39,058 bases of DNA from Verrucomicrobiota bacterium (GTDB taxonomy: Bacteria; Verrucomicrobiota; Verrucomicrobiae; Chthoniobacterales; UBA10450): contig VBQB01000093.1 in the NCBI GenBank assembly GCA_005887855.1, positions 1 to 39,058 of the forward strand, written 5' to 3'. Shown one piece after another: positions 1-7,787 of the stretch (positions within the stretch are counted from its first letter, which is position 1; each line of letters begins with the position of its first letter). A model generated the notes under the pieces. The model saw nothing but the letters and a program-made list of their open reading frames with translations, did no database searches and was not told the origin of the DNA. Position numbers and translations under genes: made by a program.

Positions 1-18
1 CCCTGCCTCCTCGATCCC

Positions 19-42
19 GCGGCCGACACGGCCGCCACTACA
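19..42. repeat. REP-like palindromic repeat, single arm
   Basis: This GC-rich imperfect palindrome ends in CACTACA. It matches the right arm of the complete doublet at 9674-9734, which also ends GCCACTACA. The stretch from the window start to about position 250 shows no other recognisable gene. Confidence 0.5.
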
Positions 43-253
43 GTTCAGACGATCGTTTGACAACTCTCCCAACCTCTCTATAGAAAGGCCGGCTCGGCAT
101 AACGAGTCCTTGTCAGAAGTCCGCGCGTCCCAAAAGCTAGCGCGCCGGGGCTGTTCCGAATCCGAAGTTAACGCTGCATTCCTGTGGCTTTCGGCATCGA
201 GAATGGCTTGCTCCACCCGAGACTCGACAACATCGGAGCAACCCCAAAACACC

Positions 254-670
254 ATGAAGCTATTTTACACAGTCATATTTTTCTCATTGCTGGCATCGGC
301 CGCTTTCGCGCGCGAGGAATCGATCCTGGCGCGCGTCACCAGTTACTGGGCAGGTGAGGGCCCTAAATACGCCAGTACCGGCCGACGACTATGCGCCGGG
401 CATTGCGCCGTCGATCCCAAGCGAATTCCGTACGGCAGTAAAGTTGTCTTCCCTGATCGCGCCTGCACCGCGGTCGACACCGGACCGGCGGTAATTAGTC
501 GCAAAGCCGCTCGTCTATGCGGACGAACTGCGAGCCAACTCAAGGCCATCGTGGTCGACCGATTTTTTGAAACAAAACGACAAGCGATGGCGTGGACAAA
601 CGCGCATCCGCACTTTATGACCCTTCAAATTGTTTGGCCCGGATCTCACACAGAAACATCCGAGCTATGA
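254..670 (+). CDS. Secreted 3D-domain (RlpA/MltA-type beta-barrel) protein
   Basis: A 138-residue protein with a clear signal peptide: basic MK start, hydrophobic residues 3-15, cleavage near SAAFA-R. The mature part resembles a 3D (Asp-Asp-Asp) double-psi beta-barrel as found in peptidoglycan-active proteins: VTSYWAGEGP, then AVDTGPAV, then VVDRFFETKRQAMAW, which places the conserved aspartates. It probably acts in the periplasm on, or bound to, cell wall. The open frame extends upstream to 110, but the extension lacks a signal-like start, so ATG 254 is chosen; a GGAG at 235-238 is rather far upstream. Four cysteines in the mature part suggest disulfides. The substrate is unknown. Confidence 0.7.
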   Translation: MKLFYTVIFFSLLASAAFAREESILARVTSYWAGEGPKYASTGRRLCAGHCAVDPKRIPYGSKVVFPDRACTAVDTGPAVISRKAARLCGRTASQLKAIVVDRFFETKRQAMAWTNAHPHFMTLQIVWPGSHTETSEL

Positions 671-967
671 TTAATTGGAAATAAAGATCGGATGGCTTCT
701 ACCAGCGCGAGAGGCGTTTACGACTGAGATCACGATGCGTTGCTAGACAAGCAAGCAAACGACTGTAGATAGATACGGATGAAAACGATCAACGCGCCAA
801 TTGGCGCCGTCCGCCGCGGCGGACAGGCTGCATAAAGGCTCGCTCGATCTCGCCAAGTTGGAGCCCGCAATTCGCGGCACCCCAGTGGTCGAATCTCACC
901 ACGCGCGGGTTTTTGCGCCGGTCCTCTCGAACCGCATTCGGGAACAACTCTTAACAACCAAAAATTT
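671..967. other. Spacer without recognisable gene
   Basis: About 300 bases between two plus-strand genes. The only clear structure is a perfect GC palindrome at 808-823 (GTCCGCCGCGGCGGAC). An open frame on the minus strand across this stretch has no family-like sequence. I see no promoter I would defend. Confidence 0.4.
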
Positions 968-1267
968 ATGAAACCAACATCTCAAATCAGTCCCAACCAG
1001 CACGTTTCCCGGAGTTTTCCGTTAACGGATTATTCTTTCCAAACGACCGCCGATGCCGAGTCGAGTTCCTCTGCCGTTCTTCCGGCAACGAAGTCGCCCG
1101 CCTTTCACAAATTAAGCAGTGAATTCTTCGGCGCAGAAACAAGCCGGAATTATATCGCCGAGCTTTTGTACTTCATTCTGATCACTGGAATCTCAGCCTG
1201 GCCAATTATTTCGGCCATCATTGCAGTGAGCAGGCGGGGAATTGGAAGCCTAACTTCCGATCGATGA
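968..1267 (+). CDS. Small single-pass membrane protein, unknown
   Basis: A 99-residue protein I do not recognise. Residues 1-60 are polar and Ser/Thr/Pro-rich. Residues 64-88 form one hydrophobic helix (AELLYFILITGISAWPII...), followed by a short basic tail (SRRGIGSLTSDR), which suggests a C-terminal anchor. The ATG follows an A-rich stretch (AACCAAAAATTT) without a good Shine-Dalgarno. It ends 4 bases before the convergent CHAP-like gene, which supports a real gene boundary. No function can be inferred. Confidence 0.5.
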   Translation: MKPTSQISPNQHVSRSFPLTDYSFQTTADAESSSSAVLPATKSPAFHKLSSEFFGAETSRNYIAELLYFILITGISAWPIISAIIAVSRRGIGSLTSDR

Positions 1268-1271
1268 AAAA

Positions 1272-2270
1272 TTACAACTTCGCGTAAACGCCGAGCAGAG
1301 GACGGGGCGATGGCGTTTTCGAACGGAAGTCGCTGACGAATCCGTCCCGGGTGCGGATCTCGACATGGCCGGCGGCGCGGTTGGCGCCGTATACGAGCAC
1401 CGAACCGACCGGCGCGGCGAATGGATCGCTCACCGATAATCGCTTGAACCCGTAATTACTGACGAGGTCCTGTGCGGCCTCTTTCGCGAGTTCGCTCTTC
1501 GGGCGCGAATCGATGACGCCGGAAGCGAGCAATGCTTCTTTGACATAATGCCAGCACCTCGAGCGCGAATGCGCATGCGCGCGTTCCTGCGCGATCGTCG
1601 CCGCTTGCATCAGCTTGCGATCGAGGTGCCGATCGATCTTGGCAAACGGGTAAACGATCTGCTTCGGATAATACTGCGCGATGACGGGGGCTGATTCCTT
1701 TTTGCCCTCCGGCGTTTTGAAGCTGAAATGGAAAGCAGGCCGTGTCGGCGTGCTTGTGCTTTGTTGATCCATTGGTCGCACCGGCTCTGCCGCAAACGCT
1801 CGCACCGACTCTTTAGCGATTGCTTGCACCGGCTTTTTCGTCATCACCTGTGCCGATTTTTTCGTGATCACTGGCGCCGGTTCTTTCGTGGCAGCTTGCG
1901 CAATATTCTTTTTGGTCTTCTGCTCGGGACTCTTTTCTTTGGTGATCATGTGTGCCGGTTCTTTTGTGATCACTTGCACCGCATCTGTTTTGGTCTCCTG
2001 CTTGAGACTTTTTTCTTTCGCGATCACCTGTGCCGATTTCTTTGTGATCACTGGCACCGGTTCTTTCGTGGTAGCTTGCGCAATATCCTTTTTGGTCTTC
2101 TGCTCGGGACTCTTTTCTTTCGTGATCACTTGCACAATATCCTTCTTCGTCTCCTGCTCGGGACTCGTAAGATGCAATTCTGAAGGGGCCAGCGCTTGCG
2201 CGTGCGCGCCGGTGCTGGAAATGACGAAAAGCGACGTAGTTGCTAATGCTAAGTAGGTCAGTCCCCGCAC
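1272..2270 (-). CDS. Secreted CHAP/NlpC-like hydrolase with Lys/Thr-rich repeats
   Basis: A 332-residue protein starting at GTG. Residues 1-25 are a signal peptide ending AHAQA. Residues about 35-160 are low-complexity repeats built from variants of TKEKSPEQKTKKDIAQ and TKEPVPVITKK. Residues about 215-332 look like a CHAP-type cysteine peptidase fold: the Cys in SRSRCWHYVKEALL and the His in AAGHVEIRTRDGFVSDF are candidate catalytic residues, with GSVLVYG between them. A basic repeat linker suggests cell-wall binding followed by peptidoglycan hydrolysis. The DNA has an approximately 180-bp period in the linker. The repeats keep several other frames open; those are shadows. The exact peptidase family is uncertain. 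Confidence 0.65.
   Translation of the reverse strand: MRGLTYLALATTSLFVISSTGAHAQALAPSELHLTSPEQETKKDIVQVITKEKSPEQKTKKDIAQATTKEPVPVITKKSAQVIAKEKSLKQETKTDAVQVITKEPAHMITKEKSPEQKTKKNIAQAATKEPAPVITKKSAQVMTKKPVQAIAKESVRAFAAEPVRPMDQQSTSTPTRPAFHFSFKTPEGKKESAPVIAQYYPKQIVYPFAKIDRHLDRKLMQAATIAQERAHAHSRSRCWHYVKEALLASGVIDSRPKSELAKEAAQDLVSNYGFKRLSVSDPFAAPVGSVLVYGANRAAGHVEIRTRDGFVSDFRSKTPSPRPLLGVYAKL
1800..2165. repeat. Coding repeat array, period about 180 bp
   Basis: The block starting GTGATCACTGGCGCCGGTTC at 1864 recurs at 2044 with few changes, a spacing of exactly 180 bases (60 codons). Shorter sub-units built on TTCTTTCGTGATCAC and TGCTCGGGACTCTTTTC recur inside. It encodes the linker of the CHAP-like protein and is a likely site of copy-number variation. 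Confidence 0.8.
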
Positions 2271-2457
2271 GGAGGCGAGGTATGCCGGGAATTGGAAGGT
2301 AGGGCAAGCATTTTTTTCTTATTTTTAACAGATTTAGCAGAAAAAATCCCCTGCCAAAAAGTATAGGCGATACACGGACGAGGGTGAAATACAGCCGCGG
2401 AAACGCGTCGTTTATCGTCTCACTAGGTTAACCCGCGCGCGTGTGCCCGCGACGTAG

Positions 2458-4188
2458 TTAGTCGTAGGGAGGATAGTCCGGCGTAGACGGAGGCGGCGGC
2501 GAGAAGACGTCGTCGCGTTCCATGAAGGGGCGGTGATACCGGCGTGGCACGAATTGGTCTTCGCCATCAGATCGTGGCGTTACGAGCACAATGCGGCCTG
2601 ATGGCAAACGAAGAATCATTCTTCCATCAGGCGTGGTGCCAACAAACTGCGTGCGCATCGAGCCGCGCCGAAGGCGTGGCTGCCCGTAAGATGAATTTTG
2701 AGCGACGCGCGCGCGTTTCGATGTCGAAGCAACGCGTTTCTTTTTGCTGCGCGAACTTGACTGACTGACCGTAGCGGGCTGCGGCGTCGCGCTCGCCTGT
2801 GCCGATGAGTTATCCTGGCCTTGAGCAGAATTTTCTGGTGCAGTCGACTGATCGTGGGAAGCCTCCGATGGTGGCGCAGATCCGGAGACTCCCGCGGCCG
2901 ACGCAATTTGTGTGGAAGTGTCCACGTTTGGACTCGCCGCGTTGACAGCAGTCGGAGCCGCTGCAACCTGCGCATTAGATGTTTGTGCCTCCTGAATATT
3001 TGGCGATGGATTTTGATTTGAATCCGTCAGCGCCGGCGATGCGTTCGTTATCGGCTGATTCGCGATAATCGGCGCACTTGTCGCTTTTGCTGGCACAGAT
3101 GATTCGTCGGGCACACCGACCGGGACGCCAATCTTATCCGTTGCGGTCGTCCGGTGCCAAAATGGTATGAGATCCGGTAATAGAAATGCGCTGACCACGG
3201 CCGCTGTCAGGAGCAGAGCGGCGAATGCGAGCACACCAAACCACACTTGCGCCAGCGGGCTTCTTTGTGTTCGCGATTCTCCCGGAATAACCGCCGCCAA
3301 AGGAATTCCGAACTTGTAACCGAATGCCTGCCGCCGTTCGATTCTAAGGAGGCATTCGCGAATCGTTTCCGCAAGTGCGACTGGATCCTGCGGACGTTCA
3401 TCGGGATTGTTACGCAACATGTGGGCAAGCAAATTCCGTAAGGCTTTTGGAAAAGGGCGAAGCTGCTTCCGGCCAACTTTTGCCAAAGGCGCGGCCCCGC
3501 TGAGCAGGAAGTACATTGTCGCGCCGAGTGAATAAATCTCTGACCGGAAATCGGCCGTCCCATGCTGCAATTGCTCAGGACTGGCAAACTGCGGCGCTAC
3601 TGAAAAATCTACTTCGCCTTCGTCGTCTTCATGGGACTCGAGCTCGCCTTGGGACGAGTCCATCCGACTGACGGACTTGAGCCCGGCCAGGCCGAAGTTC
3701 GTTAGCTTAACGAAGGGCCAACCACCTTCGGCCGTCGTGCCTGGGACGATCATTAGGTTGGACGGCTGAATTGCGCGGTGCGTAAGCCTGTGAGAACTGG
3801 CGGCAGACAGCGCCTCGACTACTTGCAGGGCAACGCGCAAAACGGCGTCAGCCGGCATCGGACCGTGCTCGTCGACCCACGAATTGAGCGCCTCACCCTC
3901 GACGTACTCCGAGACATAGACCAAATCTCCGTCTTCGCGTCCGAAATCAACAACCTTGGCGATGTTGACGTGATTGAGTTTCTGGGCGGCGCTTGCTTCG
4001 GCCTCGACCCGCTCCTGTGTGGCGGGATCGATGCTTGCGATCGGGACGAGCTTCAGTGCAACCGATTCACCAAACCGGTCATCCACGGCTTTGTAGGTAA
4101 TGACTGTACCGGTCCGGCTGAGTTCTTGGGGCGCACCATCGTGTTTAACGCAGATGCGGTAGTGCTCAAGGAAAGTTGTCCGTTTCAT
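2458..4188 (-). CDS. Membrane-anchored Ser/Thr pseudokinase
   Basis: A 576-residue protein with a bacterial PknB-type kinase fold at residues about 10-285. The ATP lysine is present (VALK, K46), as are the post-catalytic asparagine (N144), SPEQ in place of APE, and the EIYSLG helix. The catalytic signature is lost: HRDxKxxN reads HRAIQPSN (A139, Q141), DFG reads NFG (N164), and the glycine loop is degenerate (TGTVITYKA). Catalysis is therefore unlikely, and a scaffold or sensor role is probable. A membrane helix lies at about 315-342, followed by a Ser/Thr/Ala/Gln-rich region to about residue 470, a basic KKKRVASTSKRAR stretch, and a Pro-rich tail ending PPPPSTPDYPPYD. ATG 4188 gives a complete fold. 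Confidence 0.85.
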   Translation of the reverse strand: MKRTTFLEHYRICVKHDGAPQELSRTGTVITYKAVDDRFGESVALKLVPIASIDPATQERVEAEASAAQKLNHVNIAKVVDFGREDGDLVYVSEYVEGEALNSWVDEHGPMPADAVLRVALQVVEALSAASSHRLTHRAIQPSNLMIVPGTTAEGGWPFVKLTNFGLAGLKSVSRMDSSQGELESHEDDEGEVDFSVAPQFASPEQLQHGTADFRSEIYSLGATMYFLLSGAAPLAKVGRKQLRPFPKALRNLLAHMLRNNPDERPQDPVALAETIRECLLRIERRQAFGYKFGIPLAAVIPGESRTQRSPLAQVWFGVLAFAALLLTAAVVSAFLLPDLIPFWHRTTATDKIGVPVGVPDESSVPAKATSAPIIANQPITNASPALTDSNQNPSPNIQEAQTSNAQVAAAPTAVNAASPNVDTSTQIASAAGVSGSAPPSEASHDQSTAPENSAQGQDNSSAQASATPQPATVSQSSSRSKKKRVASTSKRARVAQNSSYGQPRLRRGSMRTQFVGTTPDGRMILRLPSGRIVLVTPRSDGEDQFVPRRYHRPFMERDDVFSPPPPSTPDYPPYD

Positions 4189-4213
4189 AACCGTGCCGTG
4201 ACCCGCAGCTTAA

Positions 4214-4483
4214 CAGTCAGCCCACCGCGCTATCATTCAACCGCGATTTTTGGAACGAGTTGCTCATGCCGTTGTGGCGGAGCGCACAAAACTGCCTGAA
4301 CTGGCTGCCCCGTTACTTTTCAAAATCTCGTGGACTCGTCCTTCCAAGATCACTAGAGGTCATCGCGCCTTGCACAAGACGCTCAACTTCAAAACCTAGA
4401 AAAATCTGGATTCCGGTGAGCTTGACAGGATTGACAGTTTGGATGGATGGTGGCCGCCGGAAAATTGGGTTCAGGATTCCTAA
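4214..4483 (+). pseudogene. Possible remnant of a protein-coding gene
   Basis: The 317-base spacer between the pseudokinase and the 2OG oxygenase holds a frame that reads like protein but is interrupted. It includes FLERVAHAVVAERTKLPE and FKISWTRPSKITRGHRALHK, a TAG at about 4397, and then, in the same frame, GELDRIDSLDGWWPPENW and a final TAA at 4481. I cannot assign a family. An intact start is missing. It may be the tail of a decayed gene, or chance. Confidence 0.25.
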
Positions 4484-4505
4484 ATTACTCGGCTGGGAGC
4501 AATCG

Positions 4506-5309
4506 ATGGAGCAATCGCGGTCCGTTAAAAATTTGATCGATTTCGTCGTGGAGTCCGTCCAAAGCGCATGCGCGGACGACACGCCGTTTCACCATTTAAA
4601 ACTCGACCGCGTGTTCCCCGACGATTTTTATATGGCGATCCTGCAAGCGATGCCGGTGGCAAGCGACTACCGAGCGATGTCCGGCAAAAGTAAAGTAGGA
4701 AGCAGCAGACCTGATGGAAAACCGACCCGCACCAAGATCGATCTTTTCCCCGAGTACAGCCGCCACTTTTCGTCGGGAAAACGCGCGGTCTGGGACGTGG
4801 TAGGCCGCGTCCTTCGTTCCAAGGAGTTGGAGACGGTTTTCGTGCGGCGACTCGCGCCTGGCTTGGAACGCCGTTTCGGTAGGAATTTTGCGAAGGTGCG
4901 AATGTATCCGGTACCGATCCTGACCCGTGACATTCCGGGATATCGCATCTTCAAACATACCGACAGCCTCTGGAAGGGTATTACGGTTCAGCTCTACTTG
5001 CCGCCGGACAACTCGACAACCCATATTGGCACTATCTTTCACGAGGTTCTCCCGGATGGCAAAAAGCCGAAGAAGACGCAAATGCCATTCTCGCCCAATA
5101 GCGGCTACGCCTTCGCAGTTGGAAATGATACCTGGCATTCGGCCGATCCGGTGGGCCCGGAAGTAAAGACACGGGACAGCATTTTGCTCACTTATTTCGT
5201 CGACGCCGGGACATGGAGATTTCTGCGCAATCGCGGCCGGCGAATCCTAAATCTTGTGCTTAATGAGATGCGCAATTTGAAGCGCAGACGCTACGTTTCG
5301 GGTGGCTAG
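4506..5309 (+). CDS. 2OG-Fe(II) oxygenase-like protein
   Basis: A 267-residue protein with the iron-binding pattern of 2-oxoglutarate/Fe(II) dioxygenases: H-x-D in FKHTDS at residues about 156-158, a distal His in NDTWHSADP (about 215), and a downstream Arg in KTRDSILLTYF for the 2-oxoglutarate carboxylate. The strand pattern around GITVQLYLPP fits the double-stranded beta-helix. ATG 4506 is chosen because GGGAG at 4495-4499 lies 6 bases upstream; the frame is open further back to 4260, but that part does not look like the family. The basic C-terminus (RNLKRRRYVSGG) is unusual. The substrate is unknown; relatives act on sugars, lipids or protein side chains. Confidence 0.7.
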   Translation: MEQSRSVKNLIDFVVESVQSACADDTPFHHLKLDRVFPDDFYMAILQAMPVASDYRAMSGKSKVGSSRPDGKPTRTKIDLFPEYSRHFSSGKRAVWDVVGRVLRSKELETVFVRRLAPGLERRFGRNFAKVRMYPVPILTRDIPGYRIFKHTDSLWKGITVQLYLPPDNSTTHIGTIFHEVLPDGKKPKKTQMPFSPNSGYAFAVGNDTWHSADPVGPEVKTRDSILLTYFVDAGTWRFLRNRGRRILNLVLNEMRNLKRRRYVSGG

Positions 5310-5351
5310 CTATCACGTAAAGCCGCGTGAGGTCGAAGGCCTTATACGCGG

Positions 5352-5422
5352 CTACCCCGCTTGGATTCGAACCAAGAATAACGCCTCCAAAGGGCGCTGT
5401 GTTACCGTTACACCACGGGGTA
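5352..5422 (-). tRNA. tRNA-Gln (anticodon UUG)
   Basis: A 71-nt cloverleaf on the minus strand. The acceptor TACCCCG/CGGGGTA is 7 perfect pairs. The D-arm has a GTG/CAC stem. The anticodon stem is GCGCC/GGCGT around the loop CTTTGGA, giving UUG. The T-arm is CTTGG-TTCGAAT-CCAAG. The discriminator is G, and CCA is not encoded (the next bases are CCG). It lies alone between the 2OG gene and the suf cluster. Confidence 0.92.
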
Positions 5423-5427
5423 TCTCG

Positions 5428-5460
5428 ATTGGCGATTTTAGATTGGCGATTTTGGATTAA
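5428..5460. repeat. Short direct repeat (GATTGGCGATTTT) behind the tRNA
   Basis: GATTGGCGATTTT occurs twice, 14 bases apart, at 5428 and 5442, followed by a related GGATTAA. This low-complexity tract lies immediately upstream of the minus-strand tRNA, so it sits in its promoter region. The rest of 5310-5598 shows nothing else. Confidence 0.5.
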
Positions 5461-5598
5461 AGCGCAATCCGCAAAATCCGGACGTGGCAACTCGGGAGCC
5501 CGCGTTGATTGGGCGGGCGTTGGCTGTATCGGTTAGAAGAAGCGCCAAATGACGGTTCGCAAATCTCGGGGACGAGCGTATATTTAGCGTTCGCCCTT

Positions 5599-6363
5599 AT
5601 GAAGGAATTGAGTGTAGAGAAACTGCGTGTGTCAATCGCCGATCAGGAGATCGTCCGCGGACTAAGTCTCCGGGTTCCGCGAGGGGAAGTGCACGCACTA
5701 ATGGGTCCGAATGGCTCGGGAAAAAGCACCCTTGCCAAGGTCTTGGCCGGTCATCCTGATTATCAAGTCATCGGCGGCAAAGTGATGATGGATGGCGAAA
5801 ATCTTCTCGAGCTCGAGCCGGATGAACGGGCGCGTCGCGGTCTTTTCATGGCGTTCCAGTATCCGAGCGAAATCCCGGGCGTGACCATCGCGAATTTTCT
5901 GCGCGCAGCTGTGCAGTCGCGTCTGCCCGAAGGCGAGGAGCTGGAGGCAACCGATTATTACGCAAAACTCTACGAAAAGATGGAGTTGCTGGGAATGGAT
6001 CGTTCGTTCACTTCGCGTGCGGTCAACGAGGGTTTTTCCGGCGGCGAGAAAAAGCGCACCGAAATTCTGCAATTGGCCATGCTCGAGCCGAAATATGCCG
6101 TTCTTGATGAAACCGACAGCGGCCTGGACATTGACGCGCTCAAGACTGTCGCGCACGGAGTGAATTCGTTGCGCAGCCCCGATCTTGGAGTATTGTTGAT
6201 CACGCATTATCAGCGCCTCCTGAACTACATCGTGCCCGACTACGTCCATGTCATGGTGGCGGGGCGAATCGTTAGGAGCGGGCGGAAAGAACTCGCTCTC
6301 GAGCTCGAAGAGAGAGGTTACGATTGGGCGCGCGATGAGGCGGCAGAACCAGCGGTAAGATAA
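5599..6363 (+). CDS. sufC: Fe-S cluster assembly ATPase SufC
   Basis: A 254-residue ABC-type ATPase of normal SufC length. It has Walker [10 protein letters not shown] (36-44), Q-loop AFQYP (Q87), the signature FSGGEKKR (147-), Walker [13 protein letters not shown] and the switch His in ITHYQ (H203). SufC dimerises on SufB and SufD, and its ATP cycle drives assembly of iron-sulfur clusters in the cytosol. ATG 5599 begins the family-typical N-terminus ([11 protein letters not shown]); the frame is open upstream to 5509 but without homology. sufB follows 14 bases later. The gene order C-B-D differs from the common B-C-D. Confidence 0.95.
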   Translation: MKELSVEKLRVSIADQEIVRGLSLRVPRGEVHALMGPNGSGKSTLAKVLAGHPDYQVIGGKVMMDGENLLELEPDERARRGLFMAFQYPSEIPGVTIANFLRAAVQSRLPEGEELEATDYYAKLYEKMELLGMDRSFTSRAVNEGFSGGEKKRTEILQLAMLEPKYAVLDETDSGLDIDALKTVAHGVNSLRSPDLGVLLITHYQRLLNYIVPDYVHVMVAGRIVRSGRKELALELEERGYDWARDEAAEPAVR

Positions 6364-6377
6364 AATAAGGGATTACA

Positions 6378-6851
6378 ATGAAAACCGAAACTTCAGCAGT
6401 CGATATCAATCGAAACATCGGGGATTTCTTTTACCCGGAAGTGCACGTGCGCGATGCCGGCGCAGGATTGAGCGAGCGGACGATCCATTACATCTCTGAT
6501 GTTAAGGAGGACCCAGATTGGGTGCGCGAGTTTCGCCTCCGAGGTTTAAAGACTTTTCTGGAAAAACCGTTGCCCACGCACTGGGCAAGCAAAGATCTCG
6601 AAGCAATCGATTTCGATAAAATCCGTTACTATCTCTCCCCCGGGACTACGGCAAAACGCAATTGGGATGAAGTGCCGGACGACATCAAGCGTACATTCGA
6701 GCGTCTTGGCATCCCCGAACAGGAACGAAAATTCCTCGCTGGTGTGGAAGCGCAGTTCGACAGCGAGGCCGTCTATTCAAACATCAAGAAAGCAGTCGGC
6801 GAACAAGGGGTCATTTTCGTTGGCTCGACGGAGGGCAATTTAGCGCGCTGA
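6378..6851 (+). pseudogene. sufB: SufB, N-terminal part, frameshifted
   Basis: The first 157 codons of SufB, the scaffold on which Fe-S clusters are assembled with SufC and SufD. The sequence follows the family ([53 protein letters not shown]) and then runs into a foreign four-residue tail and a stop at 6849-6851. From 6836 the family sequence resumes in another frame at [15 protein letters not shown]. By comparison with other SufB proteins, the segment of about 21 residues that normally carries LREHPEIF...FGTVIP...DNK is absent. The frame offset requires a missing length of 3k+1 bases. As written, no full SufB can be made. An assembly or sequencing error is a serious alternative. Confidence 0.85.
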
Positions 6852-7723
6852 ACTCCGCCGTTTTTAGCGGTGGTTCGTTCATTTACGTCCCACCGGGTGT
6901 GAAGGTAAAGCACCCGCTCCAGGCTTATTTCCGTATCAACGCCGAAAACTTCGGCCAATTCGAGCGCACACTCATTATTGCGGATGAAGGCTCGGAAGTG
7001 ACCTACATGGAAGGTTGCACGGCACCAAAGTTTAACACCCCCACGCTGCACAGCGCCGTCGTGGAGCTGATTGCTCTAAAGGGGGCCAAGATTCAGTACA
7101 TCACTGTCCAGAACTGGGCGTCGAATGTTTTTAACCTCGTCACAAAACGCGGTCTGGCCCAGGAAAACGCCGAAGTAAAATGGATTGATTGCAACATCGG
7201 CTCGCGTCTCACCATGAAATATCCGGGCGTGATCATGAAAGGCCGGAAAGCGCGCGGTGAAGTTCTGTCCATCGCGCTCGCCAATGATGGCCAGCACCAG
7301 GACACGGGCGCGAAGATGATTCACGCAGCCGATGAAACGACTAGCAATATCATTTCCAAATCGATCTCCATTGGCAAAGGTCGTGCCACTTACCGCGGTT
7401 TGGTTCACGTGCCGAAGCATCTCAAAAATTGCAAGAACAACACCGAGTGCGACGCGCTTCTCATCAATTCGACCAGCCGCACCGATACCTATCCTGCCAT
7501 CACCGTGCGCGGCACCGGCAACGCTGTGCAACACGAAGCAAGCGTCAGCCAGGTGAGTGCCGAGCAGATCTTTTACATGCAACAGCGCGGACTCAGCGAG
7601 GCGCAGGCCATGAGCTTAAGTGTCAACGGCTTCGTCAACGATCTCGTGCGCCAATTTCCGATGGAATACAGCGTCGAGCTCAAACGGCTGATCGAGCTTG
7701 AGATGGAAGGTTCGGTTGGATAG
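6836..7723 (+). pseudogene. sufB: SufB, C-terminal part, frameshifted
   Basis: This is the rest of Suf[20 protein letters not shown], then the conserved core [26 protein letters not shown] and [14 protein letters not shown]. Near the C-terminus are [10 protein letters not shown], with the conserved functional cysteine, and [18 protein letters not shown]. Codons run to a TAG at 7721-7723. The first possible start inside the fragment is GTG 6899, with no Shine-Dalgarno, so it is unlikely to be translated independently. The whole beta-helix core that contacts SufD is intact, so restoring the lost block would give a normal protein. Confidence 0.85.
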
Positions 7724-7748
7724 CTTTTTAGCCTAACAAGACCAAAGA

Positions 7749-7770
7749 ACGGCGGTCTCCGGACCGCCGT
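7749..7770 (+). terminator. Strong hairpin between sufB and sufD
   Basis: ACGGCGGTC-TCCG-GACCGCCGT is a perfect 9-bp stem with a 4-base loop, followed by TTGCGTCT. The U-tract is weak, so it may act as an attenuator or mRNA stabiliser rather than a full terminator. It lies 26 bases after the sufB stop and 18 bases before sufD. Confidence 0.55.
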
Positions 7771-7787
7771 TTGCGTCTAAGAAGACA

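Noticed and set aside
1728..2256. Long plus-strand ORFs opposite the CHAP-like gene
   Set aside because: They arise from the 180-bp repeat, which keeps other frames open; their products are low-complexity Cys/His/Phe strings without a start signal.
4424..4450. TTGACA-GGA-TTGACA as a promoter for the 2OG gene
   Set aside because: No -10-like hexamer lies 16-18 bases after either TTGACA; the match is probably part of the decayed coding frame.
6378..7723. SufB programmed frameshift
   Set aside because: No slippery sequence at the junction, and the missing conserved block cannot be restored by a one-base shift.
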